The position numbers and the translations under genes are program-made. Of a stretch of 25,923 nucleotides of DNA, positions 7,914 through 16,235 are shown in pieces. The notes beneath the pieces were generated by a model. It worked only from the letters and a program-made list of their open reading frames with translations. It was not told the origin of the DNA and made no database searches. Source of the DNA: an uncultured bacterium (GTDB lineage Bacteria; Patescibacteriota; Minisyncoccia; CAIUEV01); contig CAIUEV010000131.1 in assembly GCA_903898335.1 (NCBI GenBank), positions 1 to 25,923 on the forward strand, in the 5' to 3' direction. Each line of letters starts with the position of its first letter. The first letter of the stretch is position 1.

Positions 7914-9296
7914 ATGGGTGATTTCGTTCGTGAACACAAAATTTTATCTTTCAGCTTAGTGGTGGTGGCTTTTCTGCTTGTTTCCGCCATGGCCTTTGCC
8001 ATTTTTGGAAACAAAAACAGCGTCTCCCCGAGTCAAACCAATTTGGCTCAAACCGGCAAAAATCAAATCACGGCTAGCGGCTCATACGCCTCATCCGTTG
8101 CTTACTCCACCGAACAATCGGGATCGGGGAATATGATTCATTCCTACATTACCAAACCGGCAGCAGATGCCTATTTTCAGGAACAGGAAAACAGTAACTC
8201 GAATGATAATGAAAATGAAATTGGTGGAGGTGAAGAAGTTTTCTCCTTCGAGGAAACACCGGCCATTACGGTTTTTAAAGAATATTTCGGCGACGATGTG
8301 TTCGACCCCGAAGTTAACGAAGGTGCCGTTAATGTTGCTAAAGAGCTGGTTTCCAGCGGAATGAGCAAAGTTTCGGCCACCGATATGAAGACGACTTTGG
8401 ACACGATGGTCAAAGAGAAAACGACCAATTTTACGCCTTGGACGATCAGTAAAAAATACCACGAAATCAAGAAAGAACCAATTTACGAGAAAGTGGAAGA
8501 AAAAACCGGTGAAGTTTATCATGTTTACGATGTGGTGGATAAGCAAGTAAAAATTCTGGAAACCCCCGCTATGCAGGCTTGGAGCGACGCAGCCGGAAAA
8601 AATATTTTTGATCCGACCAACACGCCCAATGCCTTTGATGTGGCCAAAATCATGGCCGACGAAACCGTTTCCAAACTGACCTACGGCGAGGTTTTTGATT
8701 TGCTCAGCACCGCCAAGAAAGAAGGAGCGGCACTTGATTTAGCAACTTTAGCCGGACAAGTCAACGAGGCTTTTGGCGATCAGGCCAATCTGCCGGAAAA
8801 TTTGAAGCTGGCGCTCAACGATTTGAAAAAAATCAGTGGCAATGTTCAGAACGGCAATGTCAATTCCTCAACCGTTTCCGATCTCTTCGGACTTTTGAAA
8901 AGAACGGCCGAACAGCAAAACATCAACACGAATATCGATTTGAGCAATTTACCGGTCAATCCGCTCAGAAACGAAAACACCAATATAGCCGTTCCCGCCA
9001 ATCCTTGGGGGTCAGCCAGCAGTAATACAAACACAAATGGGCAAGCAGAGAACTCAAACCAGAACGGGTTTTTCAGTGATCCCAATCCGGCCGGAACGGT
9101 CGTCAGCTCTTCCGGTGGAGAAGAAGGGGGAGGCGGCGGTGGAGAGGGACAAGATCCGATGCAAATGATTCAACAAGTTATGGGCATAATTGGTATGCTA
9201 AAAATGCTGCCGGAGGTTCTTTCCGGACTTCTGGGTGGAGGAGAACAGGACACCGGCAAGGGCAAGCAGGGAGGCGATGAAGCTAAAGGGCCGTAG
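7914..9296 (+). CDS. Single-pass membrane protein C with internal duplication and Gly-rich tail
   Basis: This 460-residue protein has no family I recognise. A short cytoplasmic start precedes a membrane segment at about residues 11-31; the rest is probably outside. Two copies of a roughly 56-residue motif are visible at 114-170 and 216-270. Both begin ETPA, contain FDP, then A and VAK, then SK, and end L-x-T-x-x-KE. The C-terminal region is Asn/Ser-rich, then Gly-rich around residue 403, and ends with a Met-rich amphipathic helix (DPMQMIQQVMGIIGML) before another Gly-rich tail. A similar Met-rich segment borders the Gly hinge of A1 and A2, which ties C to that module. The gene lies between the two A/B copies, directly after repeat array 2. 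Confidence 0.65.
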   Translation: MGDFVREHKILSFSLVVVAFLLVSAMAFAIFGNKNSVSPSQTNLAQTGKNQITASGSYASSVAYSTEQSGSGNMIHSYITKPAADAYFQEQENSNSNDNENEIGGGEEVFSFEETPAITVFKEYFGDDVFDPEVNEGAVNVAKELVSSGMSKVSATDMKTTLDTMVKEKTTNFTPWTISKKYHEIKKEPIYEKVEEKTGEVYHVYDVVDKQVKILETPAMQAWSDAAGKNIFDPTNTPNAFDVAKIMADETVSKLTYGEVFDLLSTAKKEGAALDLATLAGQVNEAFGDQANLPENLKLALNDLKKISGNVQNGNVNSSTVSDLFGLLKRTAEQQNINTNIDLSNLPVNPLRNENTNIAVPANPWGSASSNTNTNGQAENSNQNGFFSDPNPAGTVVSSSGGEEGGGGGGEGQDPMQMIQQVMGIIGMLKMLPEVLSGLLGGGEQDTGKGKQGGDEAKGP

Positions 9297-9299
9297 AAA

Positions 9300-9328
9300 T
9301 TGTCTTTTTAAAAGGCAAGATTTATAAT
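9300..9328 (+). promoter_or_regulatory. Sigma70-like promoter for the A2-B2 operon
   Basis: TTGTCT (9300-9305) and TATAAT (9323-9328) are separated by exactly 17 bases. The -10 is perfect and the -35 matches four of six positions. Transcription would start near 9335, leaving a leader of about 20 bases before the ATG at 9357. No Shine-Dalgarno sequence is present in the leader. Confidence 0.75.
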
Positions 9329-9356
9329 TACCAAAGCATTCGTAAAAAAATATAAA

Positions 9357-11978
9357 ATGAAGCGAAAAATAGGTTTTGGATTATTTTTTCTTTTTCTTCT
9401 CGGACAATTAAGTCTGCCGGTTTTTGTTTTGGCGGCCGAGCCGATGACAGGCCTAAAAAAAGTTTCCGAATTCAAGTCGGAAGATTTGTTGAATTTACTG
9501 AACAACAAAATCGACCTGAAAAGTTTTCTGGGCAAACCGGTCAAAATACCGTTAACCTTTAACGGTGGGGAGGCTGACTCCCTCTACTTGATTCCGCCTC
9601 AATTTTTCATTGATCAAAAAACTCAGAAGATTACCGTAACTCCGACTCGAACTATTTTTTTGGCCAATGGAAAAAATGTTAGCGACGAAAAAATAAAATA
9701 TGTCAGAGACGAGTTGGAAAAAGAGTTAAACAAAATCTTCAATGAAAAGAAAGATTTATTGAATCAATTAAGAGCTTCCATTCTGAATCAAAGTTTCTCC
9801 AACGATCAACTGCAAGCTAAGTTTAAGGAACTGAAGCTCGAGCCGGGTCAGGGATCTTGGATTGAATGGCTTCTGCCTTTTGTTAAGGCGGAAGAAACTC
9901 CCGGTGTTGATATTGAGGCGCTCCAATCGATGCTCTCTCAAACTCAACAGGAAACCGGTTCTGCTACTGAGAACTTAAGCCAAGAAGATGCTTTAGCCAA
10001 TATTGTTTCTTCGGACGACACCAAATCCAGGGAGCTCCTTTCTCTTCTTTTACTCCTTTTGATTTACAAAAATGCGATTGCCGAAGCGGACAACACGGAC
10101 AAAACCGATTGCGTCGGTAATGGCGGAGAGTGGGTGAACGAACAATGTGTCTATCCGGAAGAAGAGGTCGCTTCCGCCGATGAAAAAAAGATCTGCACCG
10201 AAGGCGGCGGGGAGTGGAAAACCGACTTCTCTCAACGAAAAATCTGTATGGCTTTTTGTGATGCCACCGACGACGACTGCACCGATAAAATCGTTAAAGA
10301 CGAAATCGGTCGCTCCGGTTGCATTTGTCCCGCCGATCAGTGCGTAACGGCGGCCGGTGATTGCACGGCAAAAACCGAAAGCGCAAAAGATAAGGACGAG
10401 GACGAAATTCCCGACAGTGCCGATAAGTGCCCCAACACCAAAGATCAAGGTGACGGAGTCAATCTTGATGAAACCAGCGCCGATTACGGTTGCTCTTGCG
10501 CCGATCTGCAGGCAAAAGGACGAATCCAACAGCGCCAATGTCCGGGAGGAGGTTGTGATGGTGCATATCTGGTTCAGTACAATCAAACTTCCGGCACCGA
10601 TTCCTGCCAAAACGGAGTCGTTTCTCAATTCAGTTGTGTCGCCAATCGTTATCCCAGCCAGCAATGCCAACCGCAAAATAATAACAACCAAAATCAAAAT
10701 GGCAACAAAAACGACAATAATAGCTGGCAAGATATGCTTAAAGATTTAATGGGCAACAAAAATAACGGCAATGGCGGAGGCCAACAGGGAGGTGGCCAGC
10801 AGGGCGGAGGAGATCAGAGCGGAGGAGATCAGAAAAGCGGATGTTCCACCTGTAGCCAAGAAAAAACAGAGCAACAAAAACAGCAAACAGCGGAACAAAT
10901 AAGAAATTTACCTGATTTAGGCGGACAAAAAGCCGCTAAAAATGTACAGGATGTAATTAATAAAAATTATGACAGCGGAGAAGGTATCATTAAAGATCCC
11001 GAGCAAGCTTCCAATTTTTCCGACTTTATGGAAAAATACACCCAAGCTGATTCTAAAGCCACTCCCGAGCAAGTTAGAGAAGCGGCTAATCGTTGGGTCA
11101 GCGATAATTTAGCACCAGGGGATAAAGTTTCTCCCTCAGAAAGAGCTGAAATGTATAGACAAATAGAGCAGGCCACAACAGGGGCATCATCCACGACCTC
11201 AGCGGAGGGAAGTACGGTCAATCGAACCTACTCTGACGGATCCAAAGAAGGATTTACTTACCATCCTGACGGATCGGTAACAAAGACCAGTACTGACGCT
11301 AACGGAGCGACGACGACAAAAACTTACGATAAGGACGGCAAAGAGATTCCGGGGAAAACTTCACAATCAGATGAGCCGAAAGGATGGGACACCGCGGCAA
11401 CAAGCGGTGGAGATCCGATTCTTGCTCAAAATCAAAAGAATATAGATCAATTAGGAAATCCCAACGCAAGTGCTGATTCTTCTAAAGCAAATTTTGAAGG
11501 TCCAACTATGGAAAAGCAACCCGTTACAAATCCCGATGATAGCTTCTGGGGAAATATGGACGCTCAAATGGAAGCCGAGGCTTATGGAAAAGTCCAAGAC
11601 GCTTACGACAGTGGGTTTATTACAGATACTCAAGCCATAGATATTCAAAATAAATTCGAGAGTGGTGAGTTGTCTTCAGGCCAAATACAACAAGCTATAA
11701 ATCAAGCCAACTCATCTCTCCCATCAAATCCGGCGAATGATCCGAATTGGGGAAGCTTCAATGATGTGAATTTTACTACTCAAGATCTTGCTGATATAAC
11801 AAAAGCCTATGAAAACATGGGGTTCAGTCCGGAAGAGATTGGAGAAATTCTCAATGAATTAATGAATTTTAAACCCGAGAACGAGAAGGGGGATGGCACA
11901 GAAGCAACACCGGAAGAGCAAGAACAAATAGATAAAGATCAAGAGACTCTTGATTCTGGAGGATCCATTGACACCTAA
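9357..11978 (+). CDS. Large secreted protein A2, paralogue of A1
   Basis: This 873-residue protein has a clear signal peptide (hydrophobic to about residue 26, likely cut VLA-AE). Its N-terminal half follows A1 motif by motif. It has the YLIPPQFF region and a hydrophobic segment, LSLLLLLLIYKNAIA (228-242), whose first 13 residues are identical to A1. Two Cys/Gly-Glu-Trp elements follow (GGEWVNEQC, GGEWKTDF), then DKDEDEIPDSADKCP from residue 345, CADLQAKGRIQQRQCPGGGC and CVANR. After an Asn/Gly/Gln-rich hinge (from about 470) comes a unique C-terminal half. It includes YD-like repeats at about 627-665 (FTYHPDGS, TKTYDKDGKE) and an acidic end. The signal peptide implies export; the TSP3-like stretch may bind calcium. 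The gene heads an operon with B2, whose start overlaps its end. Confidence 0.7.
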   Translation: MKRKIGFGLFFLFLLGQLSLPVFVLAAEPMTGLKKVSEFKSEDLLNLLNNKIDLKSFLGKPVKIPLTFNGGEADSLYLIPPQFFIDQKTQKITVTPTRTIFLANGKNVSDEKIKYVRDELEKELNKIFNEKKDLLNQLRASILNQSFSNDQLQAKFKELKLEPGQGSWIEWLLPFVKAEETPGVDIEALQSMLSQTQQETGSATENLSQEDALANIVSSDDTKSRELLSLLLLLLIYKNAIAEADNTDKTDCVGNGGEWVNEQCVYPEEEVASADEKKICTEGGGEWKTDFSQRKICMAFCDATDDDCTDKIVKDEIGRSGCICPADQCVTAAGDCTAKTESAKDKDEDEIPDSADKCPNTKDQGDGVNLDETSADYGCSCADLQAKGRIQQRQCPGGGCDGAYLVQYNQTSGTDSCQNGVVSQFSCVANRYPSQQCQPQNNNNQNQNGNKNDNNSWQDMLKDLMGNKNNGNGGGQQGGGQQGGGDQSGGDQKSGCSTCSQEKTEQQKQQTAEQIRNLPDLGGQKAAKNVQDVINKNYDSGEGIIKDPEQASNFSDFMEKYTQADSKATPEQVREAANRWVSDNLAPGDKVSPSERAEMYRQIEQATTGASSTTSAEGSTVNRTYSDGSKEGFTYHPDGSVTKTSTDANGATTTKTYDKDGKEIPGKTSQSDEPKGWDTAATSGGDPILAQNQKNIDQLGNPNASADSSKANFEGPTMEKQPVTNPDDSFWGNMDAQMEAEAYGKVQDAYDSGFITDTQAIDIQNKFESGELSSGQIQQAINQANSSLPSNPANDPNWGSFNDVNFTTQDLADITKAYENMGFSPEEIGEILNELMNFKPENEKGDGTEATPEEQEQIDKDQETLDSGGSIDT
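11958..11970 (+). promoter_or_regulatory. Shine-Dalgarno site that sets the B2 start
   Basis: GGAGG at 11958-11962 lies five bases before TTG at 11968. This is the clearest Shine-Dalgarno sequence I see in the window, where most starts have none. It lies inside the end of A2, so A2 and B2 appear translationally coupled. Confidence 0.7.
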
Positions 11979-13311
11979 ATTTCAGTTTAAGTTTTTAATT
12001 TCTACCTTGAAAAAAAATAAATTCAAAAAATCTTTGTTTTTTCTTCTTATGCCCGTTTTTATCTGGCTGGGAACGAATTTTATTCTAACCAATAGTTTTA
12101 TTTATTCCGTTTCAGCCTCCGATTCAGCTGATACCGTCACCGTCTCCGCCTCGCTTTTTGAATCACTGCTGAAAAAAATCGATTCACTTGTGGCAGAGGT
12201 CAGCAGTCTCAAAAAAACCGTCGCCGATTTTGTCAGCGGGAAAAAGTCTGCTGACAGTTCCAGCAATCAAAGTGAAAGCACTCAGAGTCAGCAGCAAAGC
12301 AGTGGATCGGAAAGTCAAAACTCAACAAGCTCCGAATCGACTTCCGGCTCAACAAGCTCCGGAAATAATGCACTTGATAATCTCAGCAATGCCTACGGTG
12401 GCAATTCCGGTCAAACGGGAAATACCGGCCAAAGCAGTAATAAAGATACAAATGCCGGTACCAACAAAAGTCTAACTTCGGAAATTGGTGATTGGTTTAA
12501 AAAAGTTTTAGGGCTTGACAAGCAAAAAAGTCAAACCCCGTCCTCTGGCTCACAGCCGTCTTCAAGCCAACAGCAGCCATCCAGCCAGCCGGCTCAGCAA
12601 CAACAACAGCAAAGCGGTCAGCAGCAACAAGGCGGTCAAGAAAACGGCACCGGTAAGAATCCATACAAACTGGAACCTAACCAATTTAAGAAAATTTGCG
12701 GTCAAAACACTTATGTTCTCTATTACCGAATTGGAGGGATTGGCAAAAGAGATATGCTAAAACCAACGGCTAAAGAGGGAACAGGTGCTGGGGGCAAGGA
12801 AGACACCGGCGAATACACTTTTGAAATTCCCTCTTGCTCCGAGCTGGCTAAGTGTCATTGTTGTTGCAACACTTGTCAAATACCCGAGACCCTCTGTCAA
12901 AAGCCCGGCTGGGTTTTTGCCAAGAAGGGTTGCGTTCCGGGCTGCTCAGACAAATGCGAAGCTAACTGCAAAAAGGGCTGTAAGGATTGGAAAAAACCGA
13001 CCCCTGTTCCGGGAGCACCGTTTGATCGTGATTGTGATTGTCAGATGGAGGGCTGTCCCGATGGTAAAGATTGTATGATTCTTATTAAAGACGAGGGTAA
13101 TTCAAAACTACAATATACAACCAAGGAAGCTAAACCGGAACAATACTTTCCGGCCGCCGGATTCGCCTACTTTAAAAACGGTAATGGACCATCAACAGAT
13201 AAAAGCAAAATAAAAAGCGATGGAGGTAACGACACTAAAGACCAAGGCTGGATAAAGAAACTAAAAGAAGAGCCTGGAATTTGCTGCGGATGCATCCAAG
13301 ACGCACAGTAG
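11968..13311 (+). CDS. Membrane-anchored Cys-rich protein B2, paralogue of B1
   Basis: I place the start at TTG 11968, which has GGAGG five bases upstream; the longer frame from TTG 11950 has no such site. The protein has 447 residues and overlaps the A2 stop by 11 bases. A basic N-terminus precedes a hydrophobic anchor (about 22-46) and a short coiled-coil-like heptad segment (about 60-90, LLKKIDSLVAEVSSLKKTV). A long Ser/Gln/Asn/Gly linker runs to about residue 230. The C-terminal domain (232-447) matches B1: PYKLEPNQFKKIC, RDMLKP, AKCHCCCNTC, FDRDC and ICCGCIQ. It holds 20 cysteines, against 16 in B1, with an extra Cys-rich loop around CVPGCSDKCEANCKKGC. I infer a disulfide-rich head held away from the membrane by a flexible stalk; function is unknown. 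Confidence 0.7.
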   Translation: MTPKFQFKFLISTLKKNKFKKSLFFLLMPVFIWLGTNFILTNSFIYSVSASDSADTVTVSASLFESLLKKIDSLVAEVSSLKKTVADFVSGKKSADSSSNQSESTQSQQQSSGSESQNSTSSESTSGSTSSGNNALDNLSNAYGGNSGQTGNTGQSSNKDTNAGTNKSLTSEIGDWFKKVLGLDKQKSQTPSSGSQPSSSQQQPSSQPAQQQQQQSGQQQQGGQENGTGKNPYKLEPNQFKKICGQNTYVLYYRIGGIGKRDMLKPTAKEGTGAGGKEDTGEYTFEIPSCSELAKCHCCCNTCQIPETLCQKPGWVFAKKGCVPGCSDKCEANCKKGCKDWKKPTPVPGAPFDRDCDCQMEGCPDGKDCMILIKDEGNSKLQYTTKEAKPEQYFPAAGFAYFKNGNGPSTDKSKIKSDGGNDTKDQGWIKKLKEEPGICCGCIQDAQ

Positions 13312-13331
13312 GTAAAACGAAGTTCAGCAAA

Positions 13332-13360
13332 AGAAACCCCCGGTCCGGGGTTTCTTTTTT
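13332..13360 (+). terminator. Rho-independent terminator after B2
   Basis: AGAAACCCC (13332-13340) pairs with GGGGTTTCT (13347-13355) in a nine-base-pair stem with a six-base loop, followed by T residues to 13360. It ends the A2-B2 operon. The A-rich left flank gives a shorter T run on the opposite strand, so it may also stop transcription of the convergent gene at 13380-13700. Confidence 0.92.
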
Positions 13361-13379
13361 ATTTCTCGAGATTAAACTT

Positions 13380-13700
13380 TTACTCCGCCGAGGGCGCCGA
13401 TAGACTGTTGATGACCCCCGGATCAGGCTCTATGTCAAGTGTTTCACTATTAGGAGGAGTTATGCTCGCATTGGAAACCGATTCGGGATCGGGAACGTAG
13501 CTTTCGTCGGCTGTCGCCTTCAATTCGTTCTCCTTTTTGATGCGATCCAAATCTTCCATACCTTGGGCGGGGGAACCGGAGCCCGTCTGAGAAGAATCTT
13601 GATTTTGCTCCTCATTTCTGAAATAGAAATAGGCGCCTAGTAAAATTATAATGGCTGCGATTGGTAAAATAATCTTAATAACATTCCTCCAATTTTCCAT
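13380..13700 (-). CDS. Small single-pass membrane protein
   Basis: This 106-residue protein has a short N-terminus, a membrane segment at about residues 8-28 (VIKIILPIAAIIILLGAYFY) and a hydrophilic, acidic, Pro/Ser-rich tail. The tail is predicted to lie outside the cytoplasm. I recognise no family. It is transcribed away from the large membrane protein at 13851, with 150 bases of very AT-rich sequence between them, and converges on B2 at the shared hairpin. Its membrane segment and composition make it a plausible real gene rather than a chance frame. Its role may be linked to the neighbouring surface proteins, but only by position. Confidence 0.7.
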   Translation of the reverse strand: MENWRNVIKIILPIAAIIILLGAYFYFRNEEQNQDSSQTGSGSPAQGMEDLDRIKKENELKATADESYVPDPESVSNASITPPNSETLDIEPDPGVINSLSAPSAE

Positions 13701-13850
13701 TTTGATTTTTTAATTCTTAATTTTAGTTTTCTTTATTTTAAAATGGTTTTATAATAAAACAAACTCAGTCTTGATATTTTTCTTTTTGGTTGTTTTGATT
13801 TAAAATTCATTTGTATTTCGCAATTAAAAATCAAAAATATAAAAAAAATA

Positions 13851-15809
13851 ATGGATAACGAAGAAAAAGACTCGGTCAACGAAAATGACGATAAAGCCAA
13901 AAAGACCGGGACTCTTAATTTGGAAGATATCTCGATCAGCACTCTCAAGGACGATTTGGCCAAAAAAGAAACAAAGGCCAATGAAGGTGGAGCAGAAAGC
14001 CAAGACAGTTGGTTTAATTTCTTGGCCAAACACAAAACCGAAGAAAAAAATTCGGATCAAAAAGAACCCGCTCAGAAACCGGCCGAAAATCCGGAAGTGA
14101 CTGCCCCCGAGGACGATGAGAAAATAGCGGAAGAAAATCGTAAAGATCTGGCTGAAATTGCAAATCAAGGGATTAATGAACTGAAAATAGAAAAAGACCT
14201 CGAAAAACCGGTTGAAACTTCAATAGAGCCCGCAAAAGAAGCTGAAACCGAGCAAGAAAAAGAGGAGGAGAGTATCTTCGAAAAGCAGCTTGAAGCCTTT
14301 AAATCAATCGGGGCTCCGAAGAATCTACCGATATCGGAAGATGCTGCCGATACGCCGCCCGAAATACCTTCCACCCCGGGAAAACCCGCTCTGGTCATTA
14401 ACAACAATTCTCAAACCGAAGAAAAAGGTCCGCAAGTGCCGCCACTCTCATCTTTTATCACACCGAAAATAGAGGCTGAAACTCAAAATAAGCTTTCGGA
14501 AATGTTAGCCGGAAAAGACGAAGCGGAAAAACCGGACGAAGTTTCCGCCGCCGCCGAAGACCCCTCTCAAGCGGAAACTGAGACGAAAGCCGAAGAAACG
14601 CAGTCTGATTCGGACGAATCTTTACCAAAAATTGATTTGGAAGAAGAGGAAGAGGAGAAAAAAGATCCGATAAGTATTATCTCCGGTAAATCGGTCGGCG
14701 CCGAAGAACAAGTTGAGACGGCCAACGAAGAGGCCTCAAAAAACCCATTCGCCGCTCGGCTGGGAATGAGGCCCGGGGGAGACAAATCACTGTTGCAATC
14801 AGTGGAATCGGCTTTAAATTACTCGGCTTCACCCGAATACGCCGAAGAAAGAAAGAAAATGGAAGATCAGATTGCGGAATCAAAAAATGAGGCAATTGGC
14901 AACTTAAAGCCGATAAAAAGGGGATCCGACAACAAAAAATGGTTCATTGTCGGTGGAGGCGCTCTGGCCGGAGTAGTTGTTTTAATAATTATCATCGCCC
15001 TTGTGATGGGAGGATCAAGTCAGCAACCCGCCAACAAAAACGAAAATCAAAACACCGCCGTCGCCAACAAAAACGATAACGCGCCTATCAAACCTTTAAA
15101 CAACAACGCCAACAAAAAACCGGTTGTGACTATGCTAAAAGCCGAGAAAATGATTCCCAACACGGAGGAAATTAAAATTGCCGACAAAATGGAAATCAGT
15201 GCCTATCTGAGCAAAATGCGCACCGGAGGCGGAGTTTCCAAAATGACTCAGCTTATCTTCATGGATTCGAACAACTCGGCCGCTTCGTTCAAAGACCTGA
15301 TGAACAATACGGAGATTTCCATTCCGGAAAAAGTCATTGCCGATCCTTCAAAGGCTCCGGCTCTTCTGATCGCGGATTTTTTCAACGGAAAACCGATTCT
15401 GGGCCTGATTATTAAATCCCAAAGCGACACCATTACCACTCTGGAAAAAATGAAGAGCTGGGAAGCGACAATGACTATCGATTTGAGCGAGCTTTGGAAA
15501 GGAATAATAATTGACAATCCGAATGCTTACTTTGCCGATAGCGGCATGTTTAAAAACGGTCGCTTTGCTCTGATCGATAAAAAAAGCGGCTTATCTCTCG
15601 ATTATTTGGTGGAGAACGGATATATTTTGATTACCTGCGGCAGAGACAGTATGACAATTCTCAAAAGCAAAATTATTTCACCGGATAGTCCGGATTCCTC
15701 CACCTCGGAAACTGAAGCATCTCCGATGAATACGCCTCCGGAGCCCTTGAAAAGTAACTCCAACAGCAACACTCCGACCAAAATTGAATCGCCGCCTCCG
15801 GGAGAATAA
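13851..15809 (+). CDS. Large single-pass membrane protein with acidic cytoplasmic region
   Basis: The 652-residue protein has a long Glu/Lys/Ala-rich, probably disordered N-terminal region (1-360) with no signal peptide. One membrane segment at about 365-388 (FIVGGGALAGVVVLIIIIAL) follows, then an Asn/Lys-rich spacer and a compact domain at about 425-615. It ends with a Ser/Pro/Asn tail. By the positive-inside rule, with NKK just before the membrane, the acidic part should be cytoplasmic and the compact domain outside. I recognise no family for that domain. The acidic half could bind a basic partner. The gene has a possible TATAAT at 13750-13755 but no convincing -35. A tandem hairpin follows the stop codon. 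Confidence 0.72.
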   Translation: MDNEEKDSVNENDDKAKKTGTLNLEDISISTLKDDLAKKETKANEGGAESQDSWFNFLAKHKTEEKNSDQKEPAQKPAENPEVTAPEDDEKIAEENRKDLAEIANQGINELKIEKDLEKPVETSIEPAKEAETEQEKEEESIFEKQLEAFKSIGAPKNLPISEDAADTPPEIPSTPGKPALVINNNSQTEEKGPQVPPLSSFITPKIEAETQNKLSEMLAGKDEAEKPDEVSAAAEDPSQAETETKAEETQSDSDESLPKIDLEEEEEEKKDPISIISGKSVGAEEQVETANEEASKNPFAARLGMRPGGDKSLLQSVESALNYSASPEYAEERKKMEDQIAESKNEAIGNLKPIKRGSDNKKWFIVGGGALAGVVVLIIIIALVMGGSSQQPANKNENQNTAVANKNDNAPIKPLNNNANKKPVVTMLKAEKMIPNTEEIKIADKMEISAYLSKMRTGGGVSKMTQLIFMDSNNSAASFKDLMNNTEISIPEKVIADPSKAPALLIADFFNGKPILGLIIKSQSDTITTLEKMKSWEATMTIDLSELWKGIIIDNPNAYFADSGMFKNGRFALIDKKSGLSLDYLVENGYILITCGRDSMTILKSKIISPDSPDSSTSETEASPMNTPPEPLKSNSNSNTPTKIESPPPGE

Positions 15810-15838
15810 AAATTTTTTCCTAAAGATACCGAAAGTCA

Positions 15839-15890
15839 AAAACCTCGAAAGCTCATTTTTTCGGGGTTTTTTTGAGCTTTTTAAAAAGCT
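15839..15890 (+). terminator. Tandem hairpin terminator
   Basis: AAAACCTCGA (15839-15848) pairs with TCGGGGTTTT (15861-15870) in a ten-pair stem with one G-T pair, followed by TTT. A second element, AGCTTTTTAAAAAGCT (15875-15890), is a perfect 16-base palindrome. Together they separate the membrane-protein gene from the rpsO-pnp run. Confidence 0.85.
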
Positions 15891-15937
15891 GTGTTAAAAA
15901 CTAATTGAACTTAAATAAGTCATTTAAACCAATCAAT

Positions 15938-16207
15938 ATGCTAAGCAAAGAGAAGAAAAGCAAGATTATCGGCAAAACTTCACTTCACGCGAAGGACACC
16001 GGTTCAGCGGCCGTTCAGGTCGGACTTTTGACGGAAAGAATCAACAATCTCTCCGATCACTTAAAGAAAAACAGCAAAGACAAGCATTCTCGTCGCGGAC
16101 TCCTGAAAATGGTCGTCCAAAGAAAAAAAATGCTTGATTATTTAAAAAACACGCAAGAAGAGGTCTACTTGAAGATAACCAAAGATCTGAAATTGAAGCA
16201 AAAATAA
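15938..16207 (+). CDS. rpsO: 30S ribosomal protein S15
   Basis: S15 binds the central domain of 16S rRNA and helps form inter-subunit bridges. The ATG at 15938 gives 89 residues, the same length as E. coli S15; the longer frame from TTG 15905 adds 11 residues the family lacks. The conserved core is clear: DTGSAAVQVGLLTERI, NNLSDHLKK, KDKHSRRGLLKMVVQRKKMLDYL. The gene is followed 28 bases later by pnp. This rpsO-pnp pair is conserved in many bacteria. Confidence 0.98.
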   Translation: MLSKEKKSKIIGKTSLHAKDTGSAAVQVGLLTERINNLSDHLKKNSKDKHSRRGLLKMVVQRKKMLDYLKNTQEEVYLKITKDLKLKQK

Positions 16208-16235
16208 AACAATCTTAATCTAGTCTATAAATTCC

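Noticed and set aside
10050..10730. Long minus-strand open frame (226 codons) opposite A2
   Set aside because: It lies wholly inside the well-supported A2 gene, has the Ile/Val/Gly-rich composition of a reverse-frame shadow, and lacks recognisable features.
13824..14168. Minus-strand frame opposite the start of the acidic membrane protein
   Set aside because: Its Phe/Ile-rich composition is what the reverse complement of Glu/Lys-rich codons gives; it is an artefact.
15905..15937. Longer S15 starting at TTG 15905
   Set aside because: The ATG at 15938 gives exactly the family length of 89 residues, and the extra 11 residues do not match S15.
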